Part shown: one piece after another, positions 8,729 through 17,005 of the stretch
Layout of the letters: each line of letters starts with the position of its first letter
Numbering within the stretch: the first letter of the stretch is position 1
Origin: Psychrobacillus sp042885655
GTDB lineage: Bacteria > Bacillota > Bacilli > Bacillales_A > Planococcaceae
Assembly (NCBI RefSeq): GCF_042885655.1
Contig: NZ_JBHVRO010000004.1
Span: 62,001-126,000 of the forward strand
Direction: 5' to 3'
DNA: 64,000 nt
Position numbers and translations under genes: made by a program
The notes under the pieces: model-generated
Database searches by the model: none
What the model was told of the DNA's origin: nothing
The model's input: the letters and a program-made list of their open reading frames with translations, nothing else

Positions 8729-10168
8729 TCATAATAGTATAGTAATCGCGGTTCCCTTATTTTCAACACTTGTCAAATCAATTTTCCCATTATGAGCTAG
8801 TATTATATCTCTTGCAATAGCCATTCCTAAACCAGTACCATGTTTACTAGTAGTATTGGTACCTCTATAGTAGCGTTCAAAAACCTGTTTTAGATCTTTA
8901 GAGGGAATACCACGACCATTATCGGCAATTGTAATTTGGGTATGAAACTCTGAAGCTGTGGATATGTTGCTTGATATTTGCTCTTGTCCACATTGTGGAT
9001 AAATATTATTAATTTGTATTTTCACGACGACTTTTTCATCGTTATGCACAAGTGCATTGTAGATAAAGTTAAAAATTGCCCGTTTCAGTAATTTTTTATC
9101 CACTTTATGCACTGCTTTGTCCACATTTGCCTCAAATTCAACCTGTCGATAACCAAATTGTGAATCATTTAATAGCTCTATGGTCATTTCACGTATAAAC
9201 CCAACAATATTCACATCTTCAAATTGTAAGGGCAGTTGTTGATTGCGTAAGCGCATTGTTAAATTTAGGTCATCTAATAAATCTTTCATAAACATAGACT
9301 GTCGATTGATAATAGATGTATACTCATGTACTTCTTGTGGTGTTAAATCTGTGACGTTATCTTTCATCAATTCTGTATAACCATGAATTGAAGCAAGTGG
9401 CGTCTTCATGTCATGAGAAACATTGCTAATCCATTCCTCTCGCATTTGGTCGAGTTGATCACGTTCTTTTTCATACTGATCTAATTTTACGGATAGTTCA
9501 TTCATATTGTGAAATACCTCTTCATAAACGCCCTTAGGTATAGGCATTTTTTTAAAGCGTCTTTCACGAAGTTGTTGAATTCCTTCTATTAAAGTATTGA
9601 GTGGAGTTGTTAACCTTTTTCCAAATAATAAGCCAATAACTAATGCAATAATTATATCCACGATTAAAAAAAGTAAGAGTAAGATATTAATGTATTTAAA
9701 TACTTTTAAATAATCATAGGTCAATACATAGCGACTAATTCCTCTATCTTTCACACCTATCAAATAGCTAAAGTCGTAGGCTTCGCCGACAAAAACAGTT
9801 GTCTCACCATCTACTTCTTTGTACTTATACATTTGAACAATTTCAATCGGAGAATACTCATTTAGTAAAGTTTCGGGTGTATAATAAGCAGCCACTTGCT
9901 CACCCTTACTATTCAAAAACTGTACCCATGCCTTCATGTCTTGTAGTTGTTCTAACCCTTCTTTGTTAACCACTGGTTTGTCATTTTGTATTACTACATA
10001 TTGTGAAAAAGTTCGGCTAAAGTTCTCTGCAGATACATCCTCTGTCCCGAAACTATACATTGATCGAAAACTGAGTAAGCCGAAGAGTAAAATTGTATTT
10101 ACAATCCCTACGATTACAACAATTGTAACAACGGATCCTAAAAAGCGCCGTGTCAATTTCCACTTCAT
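8729..10168 (-). CDS. Sensor histidine kinase with extracytoplasmic domain
   Basis: A 479-residue membrane kinase: TM1 (about 10-33), an extracytoplasmic domain of roughly 125 residues, TM2 (about 160-183), HAMP (184-235), a DHp domain with the phospho-accepting His near 252 in 'SNVSHDMKTP', and a HATPase domain with 'NALVHNDEKV', 'DNGRGIP' and 'GTGLGMAIARDII' boxes. Classical BceS kinases have almost no outer loop, so this is a different sensor type although it sits beside a BceAB-like transporter. It lies 6 bases after its response regulator, in one operon, tail to tail with the transporter. Confidence 0.88.
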   Translation of the reverse strand: MKWKLTRRFLGSVVTIVVIVGIVNTILLFGLLSFRSMYSFGTEDVSAENFSRTFSQYVVIQNDKPVVNKEGLEQLQDMKAWVQFLNSKGEQVAAYYTPETLLNEYSPIEIVQMYKYKEVDGETTVFVGEAYDFSYLIGVKDRGISRYVLTYDYLKVFKYINILLLLFLIVDIIIALVIGLLFGKRLTTPLNTLIEGIQQLRERRFKKMPIPKGVYEEVFHNMNELSVKLDQYEKERDQLDQMREEWISNVSHDMKTPLASIHGYTELMKDNVTDLTPQEVHEYTSIINRQSMFMKDLLDDLNLTMRLRNQQLPLQFEDVNIVGFIREMTIELLNDSQFGYRQVEFEANVDKAVHKVDKKLLKRAIFNFIYNALVHNDEKVVVKIQINNIYPQCGQEQISSNISTASEFHTQITIADNGRGIPSKDLKQVFERYYRGTNTTSKHGTGLGMAIARDIILAHNGKIDLTSVENKGTAITILL

Positions 10169-10174
10169 CTTCCC

Positions 10175-10876
10175 TCACCCCTTGGTATGTAATTTATAAC
10201 CAAGCCCTTTAACAGTTAATATAAACGAAGGATTTGAAGGCTCAACCTCAATTTTTTCACGTAAACGACGAATATGTACCATCACTGTGTTATCGGATCC
10301 GAAAAAATCATCTCCCCACACATGTTCAAATAAAGTTTCCTTGCTCAAAATTTGATTTGAATGATGCATAAAACAGCTCATCAGCCCAATTTCTTTAGCT
10401 GTGAGCTCTAACGTTTTGCCATCCTTTTTCACTTCTGTTTCATTAGCACTAAGCTCAAAAGGACCAACTTGTAAACTTTTCGGAGCAAATTTTTCCTCTG
10501 AAAAGTTAATACGTCTCAGCTGTGCTTTCACCCGATAAGCAACTTCCCTCGGACTGAATGGCTTGGTAATATAATCATCTCCGCCTATCGCCAGCCCTAA
10601 AAGCTTATCGATTTCCTCATCCTTCGCCGATAAAAATAAAATTGGCACATTGGACACTTCACGAATTTGTTTGCATAAATCATAGCCCTCGCCATCAGGA
10701 AGCATAATATCTAGCAATACAAGAGCAGGATTAAACTCCTGAAATTTTGCCCAACCATCTGCCACTGTCCCAGTCGTTATAGTATTTGTAATGCCTTCTT
10801 TATGTAAAACTTTTTCCATGAGACGTGCCAAATCTTCCTCATCGTCAATAATTAAAATACACTGATTACTAGCCAT
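10175..10876 (-). CDS. OmpR/PhoB family response regulator
   Basis: A 233-residue regulator with a receiver domain (acidic pair 'DDEED' at 11-15, phospho-acceptor Asp56 in 'LVLLDIMLPDG', Lys in 'ITKPFSP') and a C-terminal winged-helix domain (about 135-230) ending in 'VKGLGYKLH'. It is the first gene of the two-gene operon with the histidine kinase. Likely targets are the tandem TGTAAGG boxes upstream of the BceAB-like operon; this is inferred from position and repeat type. Confidence 0.9.
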   Translation of the reverse strand: MASNQCILIIDDEEDLARLMEKVLHKEGITNTITTGTVADGWAKFQEFNPALVLLDIMLPDGEGYDLCKQIREVSNVPILFLSAKDEEIDKLLGLAIGGDDYITKPFSPREVAYRVKAQLRRINFSEEKFAPKSLQVGPFELSANETEVKKDGKTLELTAKEIGLMSCFMHHSNQILSKETLFEHVWGDDFFGSDNTVMVHIRRLREKIEVEPSNPSFILTVKGLGYKLHTKG

Positions 10877-10909
10877 TCTTCAACCTCCCAAACAACAATC
10901 ATTACCTAC

Positions 10910-10939
10910 AGTATAGAGTAATCTATAATTCCTTCGCAA
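10910..10939 (-). promoter_or_regulatory. Sigma-A type promoter of the two-component operon
   Basis: Read on the minus strand, a -35 TTGCGA (10939-10934) and a -10 TATACT (10915-10910) are separated by 18 bases and lie 34 bases before the response-regulator start codon. Confidence 0.55.
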
Positions 10940-11100
10940 AATATAAGGTGGAGGGAAACTCATTTCTATGGGGAGCCCCAAATTAAAGTGCAACGAGCTA
11001 TTCTTCGTGACGATATGAGGGATAGCTCATTTTGTGTTAAATGTTTTTAAGTGAATAGGAATACAGTATCGAATTGTTTAAGAACCTGGTATCAAATGAA

Positions 11101-11151
11101 AAAAAGTCCAAGGAGATTGCTTCAGAAACGAAGCTTTACCCTTGGACTTTT
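11101..11151 (-). terminator. Terminator after M29 aminopeptidase
   Basis: Twelve-base arms AAAAGTCCAAGG (11102-11113) and CCTTGGACTTTT (11140-11151) with a 26-base loop; on the minus strand the hairpin runs into TTTTT. The 301-base gap 10877-11177 holds this, the promoter at 10910 and a weaker GAGCTAT/ATAGCTC hairpin at about 10998-11028. Confidence 0.7.
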
Positions 11152-11177
11152 GAAATTGGATTGTCTTTAAGGAACGA

Positions 11178-12419
11178 CTAAATTGCCCAGTCTCCATTAC
11201 GGAAAATTGGAACGATGGTGCCATCTTTTTTGATGCCATCAATATCCATTTTGTTAGAACCAATCATGAAATCAACATGAACAATAGAAGTATTCATGCC
11301 GTTTTTTAACAATTCTTCTTGACTCATTTTTGTCCCACCTTGAATCGTAGTAGGGTAAGCAGAGCCAATTGCTAAGTGATTAGATGCATTTTCATCAAAT
11401 AGTGTATTAAAGAAAGTAACTCCCGATTGAGAAATCGGAGATGGGTCCGGAACAAGTGCTACTTCACCTAGTCCTGTACCACCTTCATTGTCAAAAACTA
11501 ATTTTTTAATCGTTTCATCTCCTTTTTCAGCAGAAATATCCACGATTTTGCCATCTTTAAAGTGCACTTCAATACCTTCAATTAATGTACCAGCGTAGCT
11601 TAGTGGTTTGGTGCTGCGTACTACACCTTCCATGCGATGTGTATCTGGAGCAGTGAAAACCTCTTCCGTAGGCATGTTAGCAATAAACTCTTCCCCTTTA
11701 GGGTTATAACTTTCAGCACAAGCCCAAATATGGTTTTTTGGTAAACCTAAAGTTAAATCAGTACCTGGTGCAGTGTAGTGTAAAGCATCGAATTGTGCTT
11801 CATTCAATTTCGCTGCTTTTTCATTTAATATTTTCTTATGTTCGTCCCAGGCAGCAATTGGATCTTCTGTATAGACACGGCTAGATTTGAAGATTTGGTC
11901 CCATAATGCATCAACTTGTTCCTCGGAAGTTGCCAAGTTAGGGAATACTTGTGCAGCCCAACCAGCTCCAGCAGCAGCCGCAACTGTCCATTTTAAATCA
12001 TCATTTTGAGTTGCAATGCGTTGTGCATGGAACGCCTTTCCTGCTACATTTTGGTAGGCAGCAATTTTAGCAGGATCAACTTCATTTAGTATGCCTGGAT
12101 CACTTGATACAATAGAAAGTCGGCTCACGCGATGATTTAATACATGGTCTTCGGATTCTTGAATTTCGTAATCAGGAATGTCGGTCAACACTTCTATAGG
12201 TTGGTGTAAATAATGTAATTTACTAATTTCGTCATCTGACCATTTGATAATGACCTTTTCAGCACCTAAGTTATAAGCCTCTTTGGTGATTAATTGGGCT
12301 AATGGAGCTTGATCGACAGTGATGGTCATTTTAACCCAATCACCGGGTTGTACATTGATTCCTTTTGCAACTAGTAGTTTTGCATATTTCTGTAAGTTTT
12401 CATTAAAGTTAGCTAACAT
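11178..12419 (-). CDS. M29 family aminopeptidase (AmpS/PepS type)
   Basis: A 413-residue cytoplasmic metallo-aminopeptidase that removes N-terminal residues from short peptides. Family landmarks are 'NMPTEEVFTAPD' (first metal-binding Glu), 'EGVVRSTKPL', 'NEGGTGLGEVALVPD' (second Glu region), 'ASNHLAIGSAY' (His) and 'HVDFMIG' (His/Asp) near the C-terminus. Length is normal for M29 enzymes (about 410). It starts at ATG 12419 behind a GGAGGAAAA site and is transcribed away from the DinB-like gene. Confidence 0.9.
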   Translation of the reverse strand: MLANFNENLQKYAKLLVAKGINVQPGDWVKMTITVDQAPLAQLITKEAYNLGAEKVIIKWSDDEISKLHYLHQPIEVLTDIPDYEIQESEDHVLNHRVSRLSIVSSDPGILNEVDPAKIAAYQNVAGKAFHAQRIATQNDDLKWTVAAAAGAGWAAQVFPNLATSEEQVDALWDQIFKSSRVYTEDPIAAWDEHKKILNEKAAKLNEAQFDALHYTAPGTDLTLGLPKNHIWACAESYNPKGEEFIANMPTEEVFTAPDTHRMEGVVRSTKPLSYAGTLIEGIEVHFKDGKIVDISAEKGDETIKKLVFDNEGGTGLGEVALVPDPSPISQSGVTFFNTLFDENASNHLAIGSAYPTTIQGGTKMSQEELLKNGMNTSIVHVDFMIGSNKMDIDGIKKDGTIVPIFRNGDWAI

Positions 12420-12508
12420 TATTTTTCCTCCAATAATTTGTCGTTATTAACTATTCTATCATGCTTAAACTGAAACATCTTTATTTATATGTAAAAAGTG
12501 TCTGAATG

Positions 12509-12537
12509 TTGCGCCCAATATACCTGTTCGCTATGAT
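12509..12537 (+). promoter_or_regulatory. Sigma-A type promoter of the DinB-like gene
   Basis: A -35 TTGCGC (12509-12514), a 17-base spacer and a -10 TATGAT (12532-12537) lie about 35 bases before the TTG start. Confidence 0.65.
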
Positions 12538-12573
12538 AGAAATGAAAATCTATTTTAAACAGGAGTGATATGT

Positions 12574-13044
12574 TTGTATCGTAAAGTAGAGGATTTTATA
12601 GAAGATTGGACAACTTCGGCAGAAGGTACATTAAATATTTTCAGAGCGATGACAAATGAAAAGTTAGACCAAGCAATTGTGGAAGGACATAATACGCTTG
12701 GTTGGTTAGCTTGGCATTTAGTTGGGGCTGCGGGAGCATTTGGTCATTTTGCAGGCTTAGAAATTCCTGGACCTGGACGAGATGAGGCGATACCAACAGA
12801 TGTATCAGAAATTGTAAAGGCTTATGAAAAAGCTGTCGATGCATATAAAATAGAGGCGGCTAAGCTGACAGATGAAATGTTGCTGGAAGAAATCTCTGGA
12901 TTTGTTGGACCAATAGCGCGCGGAAAATTTTTACGTGGCTTTATTGACCATCAAACACATCACCGCAGTCAGATGACGGTATTACTAAGACAAGCAGGTT
13001 TAAAAGTACCAGGCGTTATGGGTCCGACAAAAGAAATGCAATAA
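12574..13044 (+). CDS. DinB-like metal-binding four-helix protein
   Basis: A 156-residue protein with the DinB fold pattern: helix with 'LGWLAWHLVG' (first His) and a late 'FIDHQTHHRSQMTVLLR' segment (two more His), which together form the usual triple-histidine metal site. In-frame GTG 12565 is possible, but TTG 12574 has AGGAG at 8-base spacing and gives the usual N-terminus. DinB-like proteins include thiol-dependent transferases and many members of unknown role. A hairpin follows at 13145. Confidence 0.8.
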   Translation: MYRKVEDFIEDWTTSAEGTLNIFRAMTNEKLDQAIVEGHNTLGWLAWHLVGAAGAFGHFAGLEIPGPGRDEAIPTDVSEIVKAYEKAVDAYKIEAAKLTDEMLLEEISGFVGPIARGKFLRGFIDHQTHHRSQMTVLLRQAGLKVPGVMGPTKEMQ

Positions 13045-13144
13045 CTTCAGGTACCACTTTCTAACGCAATTGTATTATGAACGAGAAACAGCTCATACAT
13101 TGTACAAAAGCAATGATCTCACTGCAAATGAATAGAAAAAATTC

Positions 13145-13178
13145 AAACACCTCTCTACTGTAAAGTGGAGAGGTGTTT
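13145..13178 (+). terminator. Hairpin after the DinB-like gene
   Basis: Arms AAACACCTCTC and GAGAGGTGTTT with a 12-base loop; the T run after it is short, so strength is uncertain. In the 343-base gap 13045-13387 the rest is AT-rich leader sequence of the paaK remnant, with a TTGACT hexamer at 13275 and the motif at 13332. Confidence 0.55.
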
Positions 13179-13331
13179 AATATTGAAAAAATATTTGATA
13201 CAGTGAATGACCATTATTGTGACTATTACGGGGAATCTAACTAGAAACGAAAAGAGAATTTTCGGAATTTTGTGTTGACTTATAGTATTCTAGCTATTAA
13301 TCTAATATCACATTACTAATTATGTATCTAT

Positions 13332-13349
13332 CGTTTTTAAAGTGTTATA
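13332..13349 (+). promoter_or_regulatory. Candidate PaaX-type operator before the paaK remnant
   Basis: CGTTTTTAAAGTGTTATA matches the motif downstream of the paaA -10 box in 16 of 18 positions. It reads as a direct repeat of YGTTWT with an 11-bp period. It lies 39 bases before the TTG start of the paaK remnant. No clear -10 box is seen at the register found in the other two promoters. Confidence 0.45.
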
Positions 13350-13387
13350 CATAGATTTATATTACATTACCTGAGGAGGAATGATGT

Positions 13388-14250
13388 TTGTATAATCCGC
13401 ATGTAGAGACAATGGCGCGCAATGAGATGGAATTTCTTCAACTTAAACGGCTACGAGATACGGTTAGGAATGTTTATGAGCATGTTGCGTTTTATCGTAA
13501 AAAATTTGAGGAACTCGGTATTACTCCAGACGATATTCAAAGTTCGGTGCAGAGCCTTGGTCGGAAGAAATGCGAGAGAAGCTTGAGCAAACGTTCCATT
13601 TGAAAGCAATTGATATATACGGATTAAGTGAAATCATTGGACCGGGTGTCTCCGTTGAATGTCATGAAGCACAAAATGGCTTACATGTGCAGGAAGACCA
13701 CTTTTACATTGAAGTAATTAATCCTGACACACTTGAACCAGTTGCTGAAGGTCAAGAAGGGGAACTAGTTTTTACAAGTTTAACAAAGGAAGCCCTCCCA
13801 ATTATTCGATATCGCACAGGTGATATCTCATCCATTACACGTGAGAAGTGCAAATGTGGTAGAACCACAACGAGAATGTCGCGCGTGAAAGGCCGTACAG
13901 ATGACATGATGATTATTCGCGGGGTAAATGTATTCCCGTCGGAAATTGAACGGATTCTTTTACAGGTAGAAAATTTAGTGCCACATTATCAAATTCATTT
14001 ATTAAGAAAAGACGCGATGGACTGTGCGGAGCTGCATGTAGAAATTGATAACACTTTATATGAAATGATTGCTGGTGATTTAAGTGATTCGCGGATAACC
14101 CAATTGAAAAGCAAAATTCAGAGTTTAATGAAATCGACTTGTTTAGTTTCGATGGATATCGTTTTCAATCGCCCTAAAACGATACCAAGATCGGAAGGAA
14201 AAGCGATTCGCGTTGTAGATAACAGAGTTAAAAAGGTAATTGAAGTTTAA
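13388..14250 (+). pseudogene. paaK: Phenylacetate-CoA ligase PaaK, internally deleted
   Basis: PaaK activates phenylacetate to phenylacetyl-CoA with ATP. The TTG start at 13388 (GAGGAGG site) begins a normal N-terminus that runs about 51 residues to 'GITPDDIQS'. The next bases, from about 13543, encode 'FGAEPWSEEMREKLEQTF' and a normal C-terminal half (IYGLSEIIGPGV, IRYRTGD, DDMMIIRGVNVFPSEIE, PRSEGKA) in another frame. Compared with family members of about 440 residues, roughly 160-165 central residues are missing, including the SSGTTGKP AMP-binding loop. The frame also shifts at the join, so only a 71-residue peptide is expected. No ligase activity should remain. Downstream genes keep strong ribosome sites. 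Confidence 0.88.
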
Positions 14251-14275
14251 GACCACTTAGAAGGAGGAACTAAAT

Positions 14276-15298
14276 TTGTCTCACAATGAGGATGTGTTTG
14301 ACGTAACTATTATCGGAGGAGGGCCGGTTGGCTTATTCACTGCTTTTTATGCAGGCCTTCGAAATATGTCTTGCAAAATTATCGAAAGCCTCCCGCAGCT
14401 TGGAGGACAACTATCAGCGTTATATCCGGAAAAGTATATTTATGATGTTGCGGGTTTCCCAAAAATAACAGCACAACAACTCGTAGATAGATTAAAGGAA
14501 CAAATGACTCAATTTGAACAAACTATTTGTTTAAATGAAGCGGTGGAAGAGATAGAAAGACAGCAAGACAATTCTTTTAAACTTACGACGAATAAAGAGT
14601 CCCATTTTACTAAAACAATCATTATTACTGCTGGAAATGGTGCATTCCAACCAAAGAAGCTAGATCTTGCAAATGCTGCTAGATTCGAAGAAAGCAATCT
14701 GCATTATTTCATCAATGATTTACAACAATTTACCGGGAAAAAAGTTCAACTATTTGGTGGCGGAGATTCTGCAGTGGATTGGGCTCTTATGCTGGAGTCG
14801 GTTGCGGAAAAAGTAACTTTGGCCCATCGCCGTGATAAATTTCGCGCTCATGAACATACAGTGGAAATGTTGATGGCTTCTACTGTCGATGTACTGACTC
14901 CATTCGTTCCTACAGAGTTTATGGGAGAAGAAAAAATTACGCATGTCGTCTTAAGCGAAGTGAAAGGTGCAGAAATGAAGGTCATTGCAGTGGACGATGT
15001 TATTGTGAATTATGGTTTCGTATCCTCTCTTGGTCCGATTAAAAATTGGGGATTTAATTTAGAGAAAAACAGCATTGTCGTCAATTCAAAAATGGAAACA
15101 AATATTCCGGGAATATATGCTGCGGGTGATATTTGCACATATGAAGGAAAAGTAAAGTTGATCGCAAGTGGATTTGGCGAAGCACCAACAGCGATTAGTA
15201 ATGCAAAAGTGTATATAGATCCAACATCAAAAGTTCAGCCAATTCACAGTACAACTGTGATGGATAAACCTGAGATAAAAACGGAAAAAGTCTACTAA
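14276..15298 (+). CDS. Ferredoxin--NADP+ reductase, thioredoxin-reductase type
   Basis: A 340-residue flavoprotein of the YumC type, with an N-terminal FAD motif 'IIGGGPVGLFTAFYAGL' (about 12-28), 'QLGGQLSALYPEKYIYDV', a NADPH-binding 'LFGGGDSAVDWA' (about 158-169) and a C-terminal 'GIYAAGDICTYEGKVKLIASGFGEAPTA' FAD segment. There is no CxxC redox pair, which separates it from thioredoxin reductase. The start is TTG 14276 behind AAGGAGGAA. Beside a ferredoxin gene and upstream of paaABCD, which lacks a paaE, it probably supplies electrons to the phenylacetyl-CoA epoxidase; that role is inferred. Confidence 0.88.
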   Translation: MSHNEDVFDVTIIGGGPVGLFTAFYAGLRNMSCKIIESLPQLGGQLSALYPEKYIYDVAGFPKITAQQLVDRLKEQMTQFEQTICLNEAVEEIERQQDNSFKLTTNKESHFTKTIIITAGNGAFQPKKLDLANAARFEESNLHYFINDLQQFTGKKVQLFGGGDSAVDWALMLESVAEKVTLAHRRDKFRAHEHTVEMLMASTVDVLTPFVPTEFMGEEKITHVVLSEVKGAEMKVIAVDDVIVNYGFVSSLGPIKNWGFNLEKNSIVVNSKMETNIPGIYAAGDICTYEGKVKLIASGFGEAPTAISNAKVYIDPTSKVQPIHSTTVMDKPEIKTEKVY

Positions 15299-15322
15299 AA
15301 AGAAGAAGGAAGGAAGTACATT

Positions 15323-15562
15323 ATGCCTAAGTTTACGATTGTTGATCAGGAAACGTGCATTGCATGTGGAGCTTGTGGGGCAAGTGCACCTGACATCTTT
15401 GATTATGATGATGAGGGACTTGCTTATGTAATTCTTGATAATAATTTTGGAAAGGCTGAAGTACCAGAAGATTTACTTGAAGATTTAGAAGACGCGTTTG
15501 AAGGATGCCCAACTGAATCTATTAAAATAGCAAACGAGCCAATTATAACAGAAATGGTATAA
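15323..15562 (+). CDS. 4Fe-4S ferredoxin
   Basis: A 79-residue acidic ferredoxin of the Bacillus single-cluster type. Cysteines at 'CIACGACG' and a late 'GCPTESI' are arranged as CxxCxxC...CP. Next to the reductase gene and just upstream of the paaA promoter, it is the likely electron carrier between that reductase and the diiron epoxidase. Confidence 0.9.
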   Translation: MPKFTIVDQETCIACGACGASAPDIFDYDDEGLAYVILDNNFGKAEVPEDLLEDLEDAFEGCPTESIKIANEPIITEMV

Positions 15563-15592
15563 AGTAATATATGTTGAATTATCAGAATTTAC

Positions 15593-15621
15593 TTGCAACT
15601 TATATAACGTCATAATATAAT
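15593..15621 (+). promoter_or_regulatory. Sigma-A promoter of the paaABCD operon
   Basis: TTGCAA (15593-15598) and a perfect TATAAT (15616-15621) with a 17-base spacer, 65 bases before the paaA start codon. Confidence 0.8.
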
Positions 15622-15641
15622 GACGTTATTAAAATGTTATA
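15604..15641 (+). promoter_or_regulatory. Candidate PaaX operator overlapping the paaA -10 box
   Basis: A perfect inverted repeat ATAACGTCAT-N6-ATGACGTTAT (15604-15629) spans the -10 box, and CGTTATTAAAATGTTATA (15624-15641) follows it. Together they give three YGTTAT half-sites, two of them in tandem with an 11-bp period. The position suits a repressor that blocks polymerase; PaaX, encoded at 25400, is the natural candidate. Confidence 0.6.
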
Positions 15642-15685
15642 TCAAGTAACAACAATGCATAACTTAAATAAAGGGGTGACTATAC

Positions 15686-16639
15686 ATGTCGAGTGTACAA
15701 AGTTCTACGGAAGAATTACAAATGGCTCATTTCATGCAGCGAATAGAAAATGGCGACAAGATTGAAGCGGATGATTGGATGCCGGAAGAATACAGATTGA
15801 CATTAATTAGACTGATTTCCATGCACGGAATAAGTGAAATAATGGGAGCACTACCTGAGAAAGAATGGGTTCCTAAAGCTCCTTCTCTTTCTAGGAAGCT
15901 TGGCATTATGGCAAAGGTGCAAGATGAAATGGGTCACGGTCAGTTGCTTTTACGTGTAACTGAAGACTTATTGGCACCGTATGGGAAAAACCGTGGAGAT
16001 TTAATGCAAGACTTATTCAAAGGTGATTTGAAATTCCATAATGTTTTCCATATGGAAACGAAAACATGGGCGGATGCAGGCATAATTGGCTGGCTCGTTG
16101 ACGGTGCAGCTATTATTACACAAACCAATATGCTTGGTGCTTCATACGGACCATATGCGAGAGCATTGCAACGCATTTGTGCAGAAGAAGTTTTTCATGC
16201 ACAACATGGCGAATCGATTATCATGGCGCTTGCAGAAGGAACAGATGAGCAAAAAGCGATGATTCAAGAATCCCTGAATCGTTGGTGGGAGGCCCTTCTC
16301 ATGTTCTTCGGACCAGCAAGTAAAGAAACGACGGGTTCTTCGAAACAAGATTTAACGATTAAATATAAAATCCGAACGAAAACAAACGAAGACTTCAGGC
16401 AAATCTTTTTTGACAAATACATTCCACGTATTTTATCACTTGGACTCACGATTCCGGATTCCACTCTTCATTTCGATGAAGGAAGTAAACTATGGTCTTA
16501 TAAGCAACCGGATTGGAATGAATTCAAGAAAATCATTAAAAACGGAGGACCACGTTCACAAGCGCGCCTAAACTTACGCAAAACTTCTTATGAAAACAAT
16601 GCATGGGTGCGTGAGGCACTAAGCGTGGCAGTTAATTAG
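15686..16639 (+). CDS. paaA: 1,2-Phenylacetyl-CoA epoxidase catalytic subunit PaaA
   Basis: Diiron subunit of the multicomponent monooxygenase that converts phenylacetyl-CoA to the ring 1,2-epoxide. The 317-residue protein has the PaaA ferritin-like fold with iron ligands in 'VQDEMGHGQLLLRVTEDLL' (about 78-96) and 'CAEEVFHAQHGESIIMALAEG' (about 165-185). It is the first gene after the regulated promoter and heads a tight paaABCD block. The start ATG 15686 has an AAAGGGGTG site. Confidence 0.95.
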   Translation: MSSVQSSTEELQMAHFMQRIENGDKIEADDWMPEEYRLTLIRLISMHGISEIMGALPEKEWVPKAPSLSRKLGIMAKVQDEMGHGQLLLRVTEDLLAPYGKNRGDLMQDLFKGDLKFHNVFHMETKTWADAGIIGWLVDGAAIITQTNMLGASYGPYARALQRICAEEVFHAQHGESIIMALAEGTDEQKAMIQESLNRWWEALLMFFGPASKETTGSSKQDLTIKYKIRTKTNEDFRQIFFDKYIPRILSLGLTIPDSTLHFDEGSKLWSYKQPDWNEFKKIIKNGGPRSQARLNLRKTSYENNAWVREALSVAVN

Positions 16640-16657
16640 AGGAAGGAGTCAGGATAA

Positions 16658-17005
16658 ATGGCGGATGAGAAAACATTTTATCAAGAATATGAAGTTTTTA
16701 GTAAGAGAACGCCAAGCTCTGCATTCCAGCACCAATTTAGCTTACTAGCTCCAAATGAAGATATGGCATTTATTTTGGCACAGGAAAATTTCATGCGCCG
16801 TGAACCGGTTGCTGACATTTGGATTGTGAATCGAAAGAATATCCGAAAGATGAATGTAGAAGAAAAACAGACACTTGGCAGGCTAGACAATAAAGATTAT
16901 CGTACGACAAAAGGCTACGGCTACTTAAAGAAAAAATGGCGTCAATACGAGCAGCAAATACTAGATGAAAAAGAGATTCTGTCATGGGGAGGAGAACGTA
17001 AATGA
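16658..17005 (+). CDS. paaB: Phenylacetyl-CoA epoxidase subunit PaaB
   Basis: Small structural subunit of the PaaABCD(E) complex, 115 residues. It carries the typical 'YQEYEVFSKRTPSSAFQHQFSLLAPNEDMAF' like start and 'NFMRREPVADIWIVNR' segment. It overlaps paaC by four bases (ATGA), which suggests translational coupling. Confidence 0.93.
   Translation: MADEKTFYQEYEVFSKRTPSSAFQHQFSLLAPNEDMAFILAQENFMRREPVADIWIVNRKNIRKMNVEEKQTLGRLDNKDYRTTKGYGYLKKKWRQYEQQILDEKEILSWGGERK

Noticed and set aside
11080..11093. The 14-mer AAGAACCTGGTATC also found inverted at 62401-62414
   Set aside because: A shared 14-mer in a 64-kb window is expected by chance, and the surroundings do not match.
13570..14250. The paaK C-terminal frame as an independent gene
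   Set aside because: No ribosome site before its first ATG, and the frame continues upstream into paaK-specific residues; it is the tail of a broken gene.
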